Shown: positions 42,939 to 55,682 of the stretch, piece by piece
How the letters are laid out: each line of letters starts with the position of its first letter
Position numbering within the stretch: position 1 is the stretch's first letter
Assembly (NCBI GenBank): GCA_021796215.1
Contig: JAJYOK010000018.1
Span: forward strand, 1-64,000
Direction of reading: 5' to 3'
DNA: 64,000 nucleotides
From: Bacteroidota bacterium
GTDB taxonomy: Bacteria > Bacteroidota > Ignavibacteria > UBA10030 > UBA8401
The notes under the pieces: model-generated
What the model was told of the DNA's origin: nothing
The model's input: the letters and a program-made list of their open reading frames with translations, nothing else
Database searches by the model: none
Translations under genes and position numbers: made by a program

Positions 42939-45173
42939 TTACAACACACGAAGGCGTGCATATTTCAGCATCAAATTCTTCGTGCCGACGCTATCGAACA
43001 ACACAACGGCTTTCGCCGATTCTCCTTTTCCCGCCAGCTGCACGACTTTTCCTTTCCCAAACGACTCATGCTCCACACGAACGCCCACATGCAGGTGGAC
43101 AGCTTCTTGTGATTCATCTTCATAGTTTGGCGATTCATCGTGAGCGAAATCATCGGCACCGGCTTTCGGCTGAATGTTATGACGGCGCGTGCTATTTTCG
43201 AAAATGCTCGTGCGCCGGGCATGAGAAGAAACATTCATGCGCGCTCGTTCAAACGAAAGCAAGGATTCATCAATTTCAGAAAGAAAACGGGAAACGATAG
43301 GATATGTCAACTCGCCGAAACGGTATCTCATGCGTGTATGTGACAGAAACAGCCTGGACATTGCACGCGTGATACCGACATAAAACAACCGCCGTTCTTC
43401 TTCCATTTCCGCCATATCGGGCGCGGCTTGATACAACGGGAACAATCCTTCTTCGAGACCTGCAATAAACACAACCGGAAATTCCAACCCCTTGGCAGCA
43501 TGCAGCGTCATCATTGTCACCGCATTCTGTTGGCTTGTTTCTTCGTCAACCGGCGAAACGAGCGCGACTTCTTCGAGAAAACTTTCCAGCGTGGCTTCAG
43601 GGTTATTTGCTGCGTGCTCAGTTATTGCGGAAAGCAATTCCTGAATATTTTCCCACCGCGACAGGGATTCCGGCGTCGCTTCTTCTTTATATCGTTTTAA
43701 GATACCGAGCTCATCAACCAATGAGCGCGCTACTTCACTCGCAGACATTTCTGTGCGCAAGTCTCTGAATTTTTCAATGAATGAAACAAATTGGGAAAGT
43801 GTATTCTTTGTGCGCTCGCTGATCTCGGAAATTTGCTGCGCGCGCCGCAGCGCCTCAAACAATGTAACGGAACCCGGCGGAAAACTTTGCGCGTAGGCTT
43901 GTACGCGTTCGAGCGTTGTCTCCCCTATGCCTCGAGTCGGATAGTTAATAATGCGCAGCAAGCTTTCTTCATCTTTTAGATTCACGATCACACGAAGATA
44001 AGCGAGCACGTCTTTAATTTCTTTCCGCTTGTAGAATTCCACACCGCCGACAATGACATACGAAATTCCGCTGCGGCGCAACGCATCTTCAAGCGAGCGG
44101 GATTGTGCGTTTGTTCGGTAGAGAATACAAAAATCTTTTAAATCGAGTTTTTGTTTTGCACATTCTTCCTGCACATGCGATGCAATGCGGATGCCTTCAT
44201 CCTTATCGTCTTCCGCTTCGATAACAACAATGGAATCGCCTGCCGCGTTATCCGTCCACAGCGTTTTATGAATTTGATTCCGATTATTTTTGATAACAGA
44301 ATCTGCTGCCGCGAGAATCTTTTTTGTGGAACGGTAATTTTGTTCAAGGCGGAATACTTTGGAGTCCGGATAATCGCGTTCGAAATCGAGAATGTTGCGG
44401 ATGTCGGCGCCGCGAAACGAATAAATACTCTGCGCATCATCGCCAACAACGCAAAGATTGCGAAACTTCTGTGCGAGCATATTAATCAGCACATACTGCG
44501 CACGGTTTGTATCCTGATATTCATCTACGAGGAGATAACGGAAACGGTACTGATATTTTTCAAGCGTGCGCGTGTTGCGCTGAAATAATTCAATCGGTTT
44601 CAGCAGCAAGTCGTCAAAATCCATGGCATTGCTGTTGAAAAGCTTCTTTTGATATTCAGTGAACACCTGAGCCGTTTTCACTTCAAACGGATCTTTTGCC
44701 GCCGTATCGTACTGTTCAGGAGAAACCAGCTGGTTCTTCGCCCCGCTGATGCGCGATTGTATCGCCCGCGGATTAAATTGCTGTGCGGAAATATTCTGCG
44801 ACGCCATAATCGCTTTGATAACATTCAACTGATCTTCCGCATCATAAATCGTAAAACTGCGGTCATAGCCGATGGCTTCGCACTCGTGACGGAGAATCCG
44901 TGCAAAAATGGAGTGAAATGTCCCGGCCCAAATGTTCGCTGCCTGCACGCCGACAAGTTTTTCAATGCGGCTTTTCATTTCTTTCGCCGCTTTGTTAGTA
45001 AATGTCAGGGCAAGAATTTCGTACGGCTGGACGTGATTCTGGATGAGATAAGCAACGCGGTACGTCAGCACACGCGTCTTCCCGCTTCCCGCACCGGCAA
45101 CGATCATCACCGGTCCGTCCTTCGCCGCCACCGCCTCGCGTTGAACGGAGTTAAGTTGTTGCAACAAATTCAT
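42939..45173 (-). CDS. UvrD/PcrA-type superfamily 1A DNA helicase
   Basis: A 744-residue 3'-5' helicase. Walker A VAGAGSGKTRVLTYRVAYL, motif Ia TFTNKAAKEMKSRI, DExx box LLVDEYQDTNRAQ, QNYRSTKKIL, MTLHAAKGLEFPVVFIAG and VGITRAMSRLFLSHT are complete. The C-terminal tail has a PcrA-like basic linker and a Tudor-like end (GVRVEHESFGKGKVVQLAGK). Acts in nucleotide excision repair and replication restart. Confidence 0.95.
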   Translation of the reverse strand: MNLLQQLNSVQREAVAAKDGPVMIVAGAGSGKTRVLTYRVAYLIQNHVQPYEILALTFTNKAAKEMKSRIEKLVGVQAANIWAGTFHSIFARILRHECEAIGYDRSFTIYDAEDQLNVIKAIMASQNISAQQFNPRAIQSRISGAKNQLVSPEQYDTAAKDPFEVKTAQVFTEYQKKLFNSNAMDFDDLLLKPIELFQRNTRTLEKYQYRFRYLLVDEYQDTNRAQYVLINMLAQKFRNLCVVGDDAQSIYSFRGADIRNILDFERDYPDSKVFRLEQNYRSTKKILAAADSVIKNNRNQIHKTLWTDNAAGDSIVVIEAEDDKDEGIRIASHVQEECAKQKLDLKDFCILYRTNAQSRSLEDALRRSGISYVIVGGVEFYKRKEIKDVLAYLRVIVNLKDEESLLRIINYPTRGIGETTLERVQAYAQSFPPGSVTLFEALRRAQQISEISERTKNTLSQFVSFIEKFRDLRTEMSASEVARSLVDELGILKRYKEEATPESLSRWENIQELLSAITEHAANNPEATLESFLEEVALVSPVDEETSQQNAVTMMTLHAAKGLEFPVVFIAGLEEGLFPLYQAAPDMAEMEEERRLFYVGITRAMSRLFLSHTRMRYRFGELTYPIVSRFLSEIDESLLSFERARMNVSSHARRTSIFENSTRRHNIQPKAGADDFAHDESPNYEDESQEAVHLHVGVRVEHESFGKGKVVQLAGKGESAKAVVLFDSVGTKNLMLKYARLRVL

Positions 45174-45307
45174 GAAATCGAAAAAAACGTTTAAGAGATT
45201 AAGTGAGGGAAAAAATACATAATAAAAGAAAGGGAAGCAAACGAAGTTGAACAGTACACCGCAGACGTACGAAGGAAGAAAATAAAACAGCGTTAAGGAG
45301 TGAACGA

Positions 45308-45817
45308 TTACAAAATGATCGCGCCTTCAAGACGAAGCAAGAATTCTTTTGTTTTTATTCCGGAGCCATAACCGCCGAGTGAACCGTCATGTCCGATCAC
45401 ACGATGGCACGGCACAACAATCGGCAGCGGGTTGCTGCCATTCGCTCTTCCGACAGCGCGGAAACCGCGCGGCACACCGACGCGGCGCGCCAGTTGTTTA
45501 TAAGTAATGGTCGAGCCGTAGGGAATTTTCCCCAGTTCCTTCCATACACGCTGCTGAAACGGGCTGCCTATCTGATCAAGCGGAACGGAAAACTTTGCAA
45601 GCTTCCCGTTAAAATATCGCGCGAGCTGGTCAATGATTTCTTTGTTGCGGCTCTTGTTTTCTACAACTTCATCATCGTCAAAATGTTCGGCGAGCCAGCG
45701 AAAAAAATCTTTTTTTGATTCTTTCGGTATGCTTACTTTGCAAATCCCGTTATCAGTAGATGCAACGTAAATCGGGCCGATTTTCGAATCGAACGACGTA
45801 CAGTATACTTTTGCCAT
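45308..45817 (-). CDS. ogt: Methylated-DNA--protein-cysteine methyltransferase
   Basis: A 169-residue O6-alkylguanine-DNA alkyltransferase. The acceptor Cys is in IVVPCHRVIGHDGSLGGYGS and the DNA-binding helix in YGSTITYKQLARRVGVPRG. It repairs O6-alkyl-G by a suicide transfer. Start MAKVYCTSF at 45817. Confidence 0.95.
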   Translation of the reverse strand: MAKVYCTSFDSKIGPIYVASTDNGICKVSIPKESKKDFFRWLAEHFDDDEVVENKSRNKEIIDQLARYFNGKLAKFSVPLDQIGSPFQQRVWKELGKIPYGSTITYKQLARRVGVPRGFRAVGRANGSNPLPIVVPCHRVIGHDGSLGGYGSGIKTKEFLLRLEGAIIL

Positions 45818-45936
45818 AACTGATTGAGAAAAGGATGACGTGACAACGTGCCACAATGAATTGAACGCAAAAATATAAGAAAGTTCAGAATGGAGCGCAA
45901 GCCCGAGGAGTTCTTTCGAAGCGGAATTTGTAAAGG

Positions 45937-45972
45937 AAAAAAGAAAGCGGGATACCTTCCGATCCCGCTTTC
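45937..45972 (-). terminator. Intrinsic terminator after the secreted propeller gene
   Basis: On the minus strand GAAAGCGGGAT-CGGAAGGT-ATCCCGCTTTC (11-bp stem) is followed by TTTTTT. It lies about 95 bp after the stop of the propeller gene (46066). Confidence 0.85.
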
Positions 45973-46065
45973 ATTAATGGAAACGTGCGTTTGTTCAACC
46001 TGCCTCCCGGACAGTTTTAGATACTACGCTTCCAAATAAACTCGACATTCCCCTAATTAAACACG

Positions 46066-47326
46066 CTATTTCAAAAGCAGCATCGACTTCGTTTCAACAA
46101 TATTGCCTGTTTGTAATCGATAAAAATAAACTCCGCTCACGACATCGTTCGCATCCCATGTCGTGGAATAATTTCCTGCGCTCAATTGTTCATTGAGCAA
46201 TGTTGCAACTTTTCTTCCCAATGCGTCATACACGGTCAACGATGCGAATCCTGAAACTTGAAGTTTGAATCGAATCGTAGTTGCAGGGTTAAATGGATTA
46301 GGATAGTTTTGAGAGAGATTAAATAAAGTCGGAATATTCTTTCCAATCTCTTTCACACCTGTTGTTGCTTCTGTTCGGAAAATTAACCCATCGTTTGTTC
46401 CGGCAAAAAATAGTTCCACTAGAATCAATAGCAAGAGATCTGACGTAGGCGCTCCCTAATCCAGAAGTATCAATCAGCCAATTATCTCCATTATCTTTTG
46501 ATTGATAAACGCCACCGTATGTGCCTACAAAAATATTTCCGGCCCCATCAATCTTAAGAGCATAGGTATAGGTCCATGTTAAACCGGTATTGCATTGCGT
46601 CCATGTCTCTCCATTATCTGTTGTTCTGAATACTCCGCCGCCGTCTGTTCCGGCAAATAGAGTTCCGCGGGAATTACAGGCAAGAGCGCGTACTCTAAGA
46701 TCAGTCAGACCAGTATCGTTTTGTGTCCATGTGGTTCCGCCATCTGTTGAGCGATAGACACCGCCGCTCCATATACCGGCAAAAAGATCGCCACTTGAAT
46801 TTGCCGTAAGAGCTAACACATCATTCGCCGGCAATCCCGAATTCTTTGATTGCCAACTTGCACCACTATTTGTAGAAAGATAAAGTTCTCCGCCAGCCAT
46901 TCCTGCATACAAAGAATCACCTGAATTGACAAACAGTGATCTCATTACTTTATTAATCGGCCCTTTTTGCACCCACGTAGAACCATCATCCGTTGAAAGA
47001 TAAAGCCCGCCACCGTCTGTTCCTGCAAACAGATCGCCGTTAGAATTCTTAGCAAGAGACCAAATTGATTCGGTCGTTACACTTCGTATCCACGTATCTC
47101 CATTATCTGTTGAACGGAAAATTCCCTGGGAGGAGTTGTTGCCATATGATCCGACAAAAATATCTTTGTTTTGTTTTATAACAATGGCATACAAACTTCC
47201 GCCCTTCGGTCCCTTTGTTGAGAGCCAGGAGTTCTGAGAATACGCTTCATGGCCAAAAACAACCATCAACAATAAACCGAAGACAGCGAATTTCATTGAG
47301 CGTACATTTGTAAATATTTTATCCAT
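46066..47326 (-). pseudogene. T9SS-exported beta-propeller (YCF48-like), frameshifted in a T6 run
   Basis: From MDKIFTNVR (47326) a signal peptide leads into seven to eight propeller blades with the FAGTDGGGVFRTTDNGETW repeat. At the T6 run (plus-strand AAAAAA, 46405-46410) the frame breaks after SSGTIF: one T fewer gives the correct continuation AGTNDGLIF. The continuation carries the Por secretion sorting domain (NLSQNYPNPFNPATTIRFKL ... GVYFYRLQTG). Whole product about 419 residues. Phase variation at the homopolymer, decay, or an error are all possible. Confidence 0.85.
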
Positions 47327-47422
47327 AAAATCCGCCTTTGAAATAATCCGTTTTTTGCACCGCATCATTCTCAACGTGTATTGTTTCCATGGTTCAAACG
47401 AAACATTTTTGCAATAACGCTC

Positions 47423-49543
47423 TCATTTTATCAAGATCATTTTTTTCGTTACCTCAAAATTTCCCGACTGCAGCCGATAGAAATAAATCCCGCCAGATAA
47501 TTTTTCCGCATTAAATGCTGTTTTGTATGCACCGGAGCTTTTCGATTCGTTCACAAGTGTTGCCACTTCTCTGCCAAGAATATCATAAACTTTTAATGTT
47601 ACTAATCCATTGTTCGGAACTCTGAATTCAATCACCGTGCTCGGATTAAATGGATTGGGGTAATTTTGAGAGAGTTCAAATTTTTCAGGCATTATATGTT
47701 GAACATCTTCTTTCACCGCCGTCGGCCGTGTCGTTCTAAAAACTCCGTTCGGTGTTCCGGCGTATATTGACGTAGAAGACATCGCCAACACTTTTACTTG
47801 TTTATCACCAATTCCCGTGCTGACATCACTCCAGTTTGTTCCGCCATTTGTCGTTTTGAATACTCCTTTTGAAGATGAAGAAGCAAAAACCGTCCCCGGC
47901 ATTGGAATAGCGTACGATGTAATATCCCAATCACTTAACCCGCTGTTTACCGCTGTCCATGTATTTGCGCTATCAGTAGATTTGTAAATTCCTTTAACAG
48001 AAGAAGTTTTCATTGTAGCATACATAACACCGGGGCTTTCGAGCGCGACACGAATCGGGCCGCCAAGCTCAATACCAATGGAAACCAACGAACGGCCTGC
48101 CCACGTTGCTCCGCCATCGACGCTTTTGTTTATAACCGACGTGCGAGAATAAAGAACTCCCTGGCTTTCCATTAATAAATCGTTCACCGAAGCAGTGCTG
48201 TTCAACAATCTGCTCCATGATGTTCCACCATCCGTTGTTTTTGAAATCCCTCCGTACGTCATGCCGGCAAGAACAGTTCCGGGTTGAAGAATCAATAACG
48301 TATTAACCTCGGTTGACATTGAAGTGACACTGACATCGTTCCATGTTGAACCATCATCGGTTGTTTTATAGATGTTGCCGTCTGTTCCGCCAACGTACAA
48401 TGTTCCGGGGCTTTCGATTGCTATTGCATTAATATATTTATTCGAAAAGGTTTTGCTCAGCTCAGCCCAAGTCGCCCCATTGTCAGAAGTTTTGAAGACA
48501 CCAATGCCGCGGCTAATAACATACAATGTTGAATTTTTTTCGCTCCACGCCATGTTCGTAACAATGTACTTGTTGGCGCTTTGCGCTTGCCATGTCGTAC
48601 CACCATCGGTTGTTTTATAAATTCCGTCGGAGTAATCATTCAACCCAGCGTACATTGTACCGGCAATATCTGATGCAACATAATTCACCCGGCCGGATGA
48701 CAAACCGGTGAGAGACCAATTTGCACCTCCATCGGTTGTCTTATACACCCCACCGCCAAACGTTCCTGCATACACAACTCCTGCACTTTCGAGCGCAAGG
48801 CTGGTAATTGCCGGATTAGCCGGAATGCCATTGTTTACTGCAGACCAATTTGCGCCGCCATCGGTTGATTTGAATATTCCTTTGCCCGCTCCAGCATATA
48901 AAGTTGTCGAAGATTCCATCACCAGAGATGTGATTGTGGAATCCGTTATTCCATTTTTCGCGGGCAGCCATGTAGCGCCGCCATCGGTAGATTTGTAAAC
49001 GCCATATCCATTGTTGGCAGCGTACAGAGTATTCGCTGCAACTGAGATAACAGTGTTGCTTCCCAAATAATTAAATGATAATGCACTCCAGTTCACGCCG
49101 CCATTCGTAGATTTATAAATGCTTCCGAACGACCCTGCATACATTGTCGTTGCGCTTTCAATTGCTAGCGAATTACCGCCAACAGAAAGTGCTGACTGCT
49201 TGCTCCACGAAACGCCGCTGTTTGTGCTTTTATACAAATAACCCCCGAGTGCATACACGGTTCCGGTCGGCCCCACTCCAAAACAATCTATCGCGATAGT
49301 TTTTGTGCTGTCCATAACTGCGCGATTCCACGTAGCACCGCCATCGGTACTTCTGAATGCACCTTTTTCAGTAACACCGTCGGCATTCACGTCTGCATAA
49401 ATAGTATGAGGTGTCGTTGTTTTATCAATGAATAATGCGCGAGTGCTTCCGCCGCCACTCGGCCCGCCAATGGATACCCATTGTGCAAGTGAAATTGCAG
49501 AAAGTGTGATAAAAAGAAATGTGGTAACAAGTAATTTTTTCAT
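47423..49543 (-). CDS. T9SS-exported beta-propeller protein (YCF48/BNR-like)
   Basis: A 706-residue secreted protein. Signal peptide (1-20), about 15 blades with the YKSTDGGATW repeat (sialidase/YCF48-like), and a C-terminal type IX sorting domain with ELSQNYPNPFNPSTVIEFRV and YDILGREVATLVNE, ending GGIYFYRLQSG. The substrate is unknown; BNR/YCF48 motifs alone do not make it a sialidase. GGAGG lies seven bases before ATG. Adjacent to a paralogous gene. Confidence 0.92.
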   Translation of the reverse strand: MKKLLVTTFLFITLSAISLAQWVSIGGPSGGGSTRALFIDKTTTPHTIYADVNADGVTEKGAFRSTDGGATWNRAVMDSTKTIAIDCFGVGPTGTVYALGGYLYKSTNSGVSWSKQSALSVGGNSLAIESATTMYAGSFGSIYKSTNGGVNWSALSFNYLGSNTVISVAANTLYAANNGYGVYKSTDGGATWLPAKNGITDSTITSLVMESSTTLYAGAGKGIFKSTDGGANWSAVNNGIPANPAITSLALESAGVVYAGTFGGGVYKTTDGGANWSLTGLSSGRVNYVASDIAGTMYAGLNDYSDGIYKTTDGGTTWQAQSANKYIVTNMAWSEKNSTLYVISRGIGVFKTSDNGATWAELSKTFSNKYINAIAIESPGTLYVGGTDGNIYKTTDDGSTWNDVSVTSMSTEVNTLLILQPGTVLAGMTYGGISKTTDGGTSWSRLLNSTASVNDLLMESQGVLYSRTSVINKSVDGGATWAGRSLVSIGIELGGPIRVALESPGVMYATMKTSSVKGIYKSTDSANTWTAVNSGLSDWDITSYAIPMPGTVFASSSSKGVFKTTNGGTNWSDVSTGIGDKQVKVLAMSSTSIYAGTPNGVFRTTRPTAVKEDVQHIMPEKFELSQNYPNPFNPSTVIEFRVPNNGLVTLKVYDILGREVATLVNESKSSGAYKTAFNAEKLSGGIYFYRLQSGNFEVTKKMILIK

Positions 49544-49662
49544 TGTTCCTCCTAAATAAAGTTTTTGGTTGCGATTACTTTTTCATCAAAATAAATCGCC
49601 GAAGAAGTAATCACAATAACGCATTTGCGTCATTTCTAGTACGGAACAAAAAAAAGAATGAT

Positions 49663-50316
49663 TTACTTCAGCAGTCCTTGTTTGATTGCTTTTGCAACTG
49701 CTTCGCTGCGGGAATGAACGTGGAGTTTTTCGTAGATATTGCGGATATGATTGCGGACCGTTTCCGGTGAGATAAAGATTTTTTCTGCAATTTTTTTATA
49801 ATTGAATCCCTGCACCAAAAGCCCGAGAACTTCTTGCTCGCGCACCGAAATTTGAATATCAGAATCATCGGCCTCCTCAGCGCGGGATTTGAACGCTTCC
49901 AATACACGTCGCGCGACAAATGGCGTCATCGACGTTCCTCCATGCATCGCTTCCTGAATAGCTTCTAAAATTTTTTGAGAAGATGTTTGCTTTAATAAAT
50001 ATCCATCGGCTCCGGCGAAAATTGCCTGCATAATCTTATCGTCGTCGGTAAAATTCGTCAGCATAATAACGCGCGGCGGGTTCGCACGCTTTTTCAAATC
50101 ACGCACGCCGTCAATACCAGACCGGTCAGGCAAACCGATATCCATTAAAACAATGTCGGTGGCTACAATGTTTGCAATCGCCTCTTTCACCGTTTCATAC
50201 GCGCCGGTCAATTCAAAACCCTTCGCGGATCTTATGACATCACAAACGATCTCACGATATGTTGCATGATCTTCAACAATGGCAACGCGAATATTTTTTC
50301 TTTTTAACGAAGGCAT
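49663..50316 (-). CDS. NarL/FixJ-family response regulator
   Basis: A 217-residue regulator. Receiver: Glu15/Asp16, phospho-acceptor Asp59 in IVLMDIGLPDRSG, and Lys at GYLLKQTSS. LuxR-type HTH at the C-terminus: ISVREQEVLGLLVQG and KIFISPETVRNHIRNIYEKL. It is co-oriented with, and 36 bp downstream of, the sensor kinase, its likely partner. The two propeller genes lie directly downstream as possible targets (inference). Confidence 0.94.
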   Translation of the reverse strand: MPSLKRKNIRVAIVEDHATYREIVCDVIRSAKGFELTGAYETVKEAIANIVATDIVLMDIGLPDRSGIDGVRDLKKRANPPRVIMLTNFTDDDKIMQAIFAGADGYLLKQTSSQKILEAIQEAMHGGTSMTPFVARRVLEAFKSRAEEADDSDIQISVREQEVLGLLVQGFNYKKIAEKIFISPETVRNHIRNIYEKLHVHSRSEAVAKAIKQGLLK

Positions 50317-50352
50317 GTAGTTTGTGAAATTTTGGTTTTTCCAACCTTAGAT

Positions 50353-53300
50353 TCAATGACGCAACTGCGCTATTTTTACCTGCACTGAAACTTCTGTTCC
50401 CTTGTCTTTGGTCGATGTAATCTGCAAGATTGCGCCTATCTTTTCCGCGCGTATGTGCATGTTTTTTAATCCATGACCGCCCATCGTTTTTTCTTTGGAA
50501 GAAGATGTATCAATTCCTTTTCCGTTATCACGAATGGATAAATAAAATACTGCATCTTCAAACCATGAAAGAAGTTCAACAGAAGAGGCACCTGAATATT
50601 TAATAATATTATTCATCGCTTCTTTGAAAATGAGATACAAATTTTTCTGAACATCTTCGTTCACTACAACATCCGGCGGTATAACACAAAACGCTAAATG
50701 ACATTCCAATGAATGATCTTGACACCATTGCGAGGAGAGATCGCCGATTCTGTCGACAAGATTTTTCAATGTTTCGTGTCCCGGTGAAAGCGACCATACT
50801 ACTTCTTCCATAGATTGCTTTGCTTCGGATGATAACGCTGAAAGTTTTTCAATTGCATTTTCGAAATCACGAAGACGTTTCTTCGGACGGCTGCGGACCG
50901 TCTCGGAATACAGCGAAATACTGCTCAGCGTTGACGCAACTTCATCGTGCAGGTCCCGCGCGATTTGTTCACGTGTATGCTGGCGCTCTTCCATCAATGC
51001 CCTCTCGTATTCAAGCTGTGCAATCCGCTCTTTAAGCTTTCTGCGCGAAACATACCAGGCACCGCCGGAAATGCTTCCGATAAATCCGAAAGCCGCAAAG
51101 AGTCTGAACCACATCGTTGACCACCATGGCGGTGAAATTATTATTCTGATTGATGCGCCTTGTTCATTCCAAACGCCGTCGTTGTTTGTTCCCTTTACCC
51201 TGAAAACATAATTCCCCGGATCAATGTGTGTGTACCGGGCAAATCGTTTATTTTTCGTTTGCACCCAGTCGGACTCAAGTCCTTCCAGTTTATAGGCGTA
51301 CAGATTGTTGGAAGGCGCAACAAAAGAAAGAGAAGAAAATTCAAAAGAGAAAAAATTCTGGGTATAGGAAAGATACACTATCGAATCCCGCAGCAATTCA
51401 GATTGATCTTCATCAAATATTTTAAATTGCGTTACAGCCATTGGCGGGATGAATGTGCTGCCCTGAACACTGTCGGGATAAAATTCTACAAATCCGTTAT
51501 TTCCGCCTACATAAAGTTTTCCGCTGCGTCCACGATGATACGCATTTTGATTGAATTCATTCACCATAATGCCGTCGTTTTTCGTATAGTGATGAAATGT
51601 TTCTTGGCGTGGAGAGAATCGCGATAAACTGTTCCCTGTACTCAACCACAAATTTCCGTGATCGTCTTCAAGAATGCCATAGACCAAATCTGTTTTTAAT
51701 CCTTCTTCTTCTCTAAAATGAATGAAACGCACTGAATCACCGTTCCGCTCCACTTTATTTAAGCCGCCTCCAAATGTTGCAATCCACAAAGTTTTATCTG
51801 CCGCTTCGTAGATGCATGAAACAACATTATTGCTCAATGAAAACGGATCGGAAGGATTTGAAAAGAATCTCCGTGACGTTTCATTTTTCGTATCATACCG
51901 TATAACGCCCCCTTCATTCGTCCCGATCCACAGATATTCGTCAGACGTCCTGCACAAACACATGGAAGTGTAGAGATACATTCTGTATGAAGCAGAATCG
52001 GCAAATAATCTTTTGAATTTTTTTGATCTGAGATTATACTTCACCAACCCGAATGAAGTTCCCCACCACATTGATGAATCATTTTCGGAAAGTGAAGAAT
52101 ACACAAAGTTTGCGCCGGGAGCTTTTGCTGTAACCGAATCATAGATGCGTTCCAGAGGTTTCTGATCTGAATGCCAGCAATACATTCCATCGCGCGTCCC
52201 GATCCAAATTCTGCCGCGGTTGTCCTCGGACATTGAAACCGGCTGGAGAGAAGAAAATTTCTGAAATGATGTTTCCCCATTCGCACGCCGAAATAATCCG
52301 GCGTGTGTCGCAACCCAGGTTCTGCCGGAGCGATCCTCAAGAATTGACCACACGTCTCCTTCTCCCAACGAATGCGGATCATGTACATCATGTTTAACAA
52401 CGTGAAAGTTTTTCTCTGAGAGAATTGCTTTGTTCAACCCGCTGGCTGTTCCAACCCAGAGAATATTTTCGTCATCCTCGTAGATCGAAAGAACGCCATT
52501 ATTGCTGATGCTTGAGGGGTTCAAAGGATCGTGATTGTAAAGGTTGACAGTAACGATTGTGGGGCTCTTATTTGAAGAATATTCTATACCAAGCCTGTAC
52601 AGCCCTGCATCACTTCCGAGCCAGCAATTTCCTAATTTATCAAAATATAATTTTCTGAATGCTATCTTCGACAATTGGCCTTGATGTTGACTCGCAATAG
52701 GAACAGGTTGGATCGCATTTTTTTCTTTATCAAAATAACAGATCCCAAGCCGCTCACCGCCGCACCATAGAACGCCTCTGGTGTCTTTGCACATCCAGGA
52801 AAACAACCGCTTATCCGACATTTCCACATTAATTGGAATAGCAGTACACTTTCCGGTTTCTGTATCCAGAATGAAAACCCTTCTAAGAGTCATGATCCAG
52901 AGTGTCGCTGTGCTATCAACAAATACTCCCTGAATTTGATCCGTAAATCGTCCGTCAGTCGGAATGAAATATCGTTTAACAGAGTTGTGTTTCGGTGAAT
53001 ATGCAAACAGACTTGATACAAAGGAAACGTAAAGCGTTCCATTGGAATCTTCGCAAAATCCCCGTGCGTCTCCCAGCACCGGAAATTGGTTTTTGATGAT
53101 CGAAGAAAAATGCTGTATTTGAAAAGTCTTTGGATTGATAATATCAAGATCGCTCGCTTGATATCGGACAAGCAGTTTCCCGGAAGAAAATGATTTTATA
53201 GTCCAAACATTATTTGCGGAGAGAGATGATGAATCGGAAGCACGGTGTTTCAATATTTGAAAAGTGTAACCATCGTAACGATTTAATCCATCGAGCGTTC

Positions 53301-53523
53301 CTACCCAAAGAAATCCATCTTTGTCACGTGTTACATCAAAAACAGTGTTTTGTGACAAGCCGTCCTCGGTGGTAATGTGCTGGAAGTCTAATTCCTGACC
53401 GAAGGATTGCAACGTACAAAATATCAATGTGGCGAGATATCGAGACATGGGTGAAATTACAAGAAACGAAAACAGGGCGCAAGTACACGAAAAAAGACGT
53501 TCAATGAACGCCTTTTGATTCAT
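50353..53523 (-). CDS. Ligand-binding propeller sensor histidine kinase (reg_prop, Y_Y_Y, HisKA_3)
   Basis: A 1056-residue sensor of the two-component-hybrid/SusR-like architecture. After a signal peptide, about 14 reg_prop blades (GLWVGTLDGLNRYDG-like, e.g. GFLWVGTLDGLNRYDGY) form two propellers, then a Y_Y_Y domain (YAYKLEGLESDWVQT), one TM helix (about 810-830), a HisKA_3 dimerisation region with His in IARDLHDEVASTLSSI (about 860), and a HATPase (MNNIIKYSG, DNGKGID, GGHGLKNM). No receiver is fused, so it should act through the adjacent regulator. The start at 53523 is uncertain; MSRYLATL at 53448 would also give a signal peptide. Confidence 0.93.
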   Translation of the reverse strand: MNQKAFIERLFSCTCALFSFLVISPMSRYLATLIFCTLQSFGQELDFQHITTEDGLSQNTVFDVTRDKDGFLWVGTLDGLNRYDGYTFQILKHRASDSSSLSANNVWTIKSFSSGKLLVRYQASDLDIINPKTFQIQHFSSIIKNQFPVLGDARGFCEDSNGTLYVSFVSSLFAYSPKHNSVKRYFIPTDGRFTDQIQGVFVDSTATLWIMTLRRVFILDTETGKCTAIPINVEMSDKRLFSWMCKDTRGVLWCGGERLGICYFDKEKNAIQPVPIASQHQGQLSKIAFRKLYFDKLGNCWLGSDAGLYRLGIEYSSNKSPTIVTVNLYNHDPLNPSSISNNGVLSIYEDDENILWVGTASGLNKAILSEKNFHVVKHDVHDPHSLGEGDVWSILEDRSGRTWVATHAGLFRRANGETSFQKFSSLQPVSMSEDNRGRIWIGTRDGMYCWHSDQKPLERIYDSVTAKAPGANFVYSSLSENDSSMWWGTSFGLVKYNLRSKKFKRLFADSASYRMYLYTSMCLCRTSDEYLWIGTNEGGVIRYDTKNETSRRFFSNPSDPFSLSNNVVSCIYEAADKTLWIATFGGGLNKVERNGDSVRFIHFREEEGLKTDLVYGILEDDHGNLWLSTGNSLSRFSPRQETFHHYTKNDGIMVNEFNQNAYHRGRSGKLYVGGNNGFVEFYPDSVQGSTFIPPMAVTQFKIFDEDQSELLRDSIVYLSYTQNFFSFEFSSLSFVAPSNNLYAYKLEGLESDWVQTKNKRFARYTHIDPGNYVFRVKGTNNDGVWNEQGASIRIIISPPWWSTMWFRLFAAFGFIGSISGGAWYVSRRKLKERIAQLEYERALMEERQHTREQIARDLHDEVASTLSSISLYSETVRSRPKKRLRDFENAIEKLSALSSEAKQSMEEVVWSLSPGHETLKNLVDRIGDLSSQWCQDHSLECHLAFCVIPPDVVVNEDVQKNLYLIFKEAMNNIIKYSGASSVELLSWFEDAVFYLSIRDNGKGIDTSSSKEKTMGGHGLKNMHIRAEKIGAILQITSTKDKGTEVSVQVKIAQLRH

Positions 53524-53661
53524 TTATGAGCTATCCGAAAAACTTCCATATCAGTCATAGTAAAAGCCAGACATAATGCGCCTCAAAGGTCACATTCCGG
53601 CTGCACTCGATTTAACTCTTAGTGATATATAGAAGAACAATTTTTTCAGAAATTCTAACGA

Positions 53662-55653
<1,992 letters not shown>

Positions 55654-55682
55654 TGGATACCCTCCTCAAAATATCACATAAT

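Noticed and set aside
42939-45817. Defence or restriction island around the helicase and the nuclease-like ORF
   Set aside because: The helicase is standard UvrD/PcrA and ogt is a repair gene; there is no other defence gene or mobile signature.
47423-49543. Sialidase call from BNR-like repeats
   Set aside because: Repeats are YCF48/propeller type; no sialidase Arg triad or FRIP motif.
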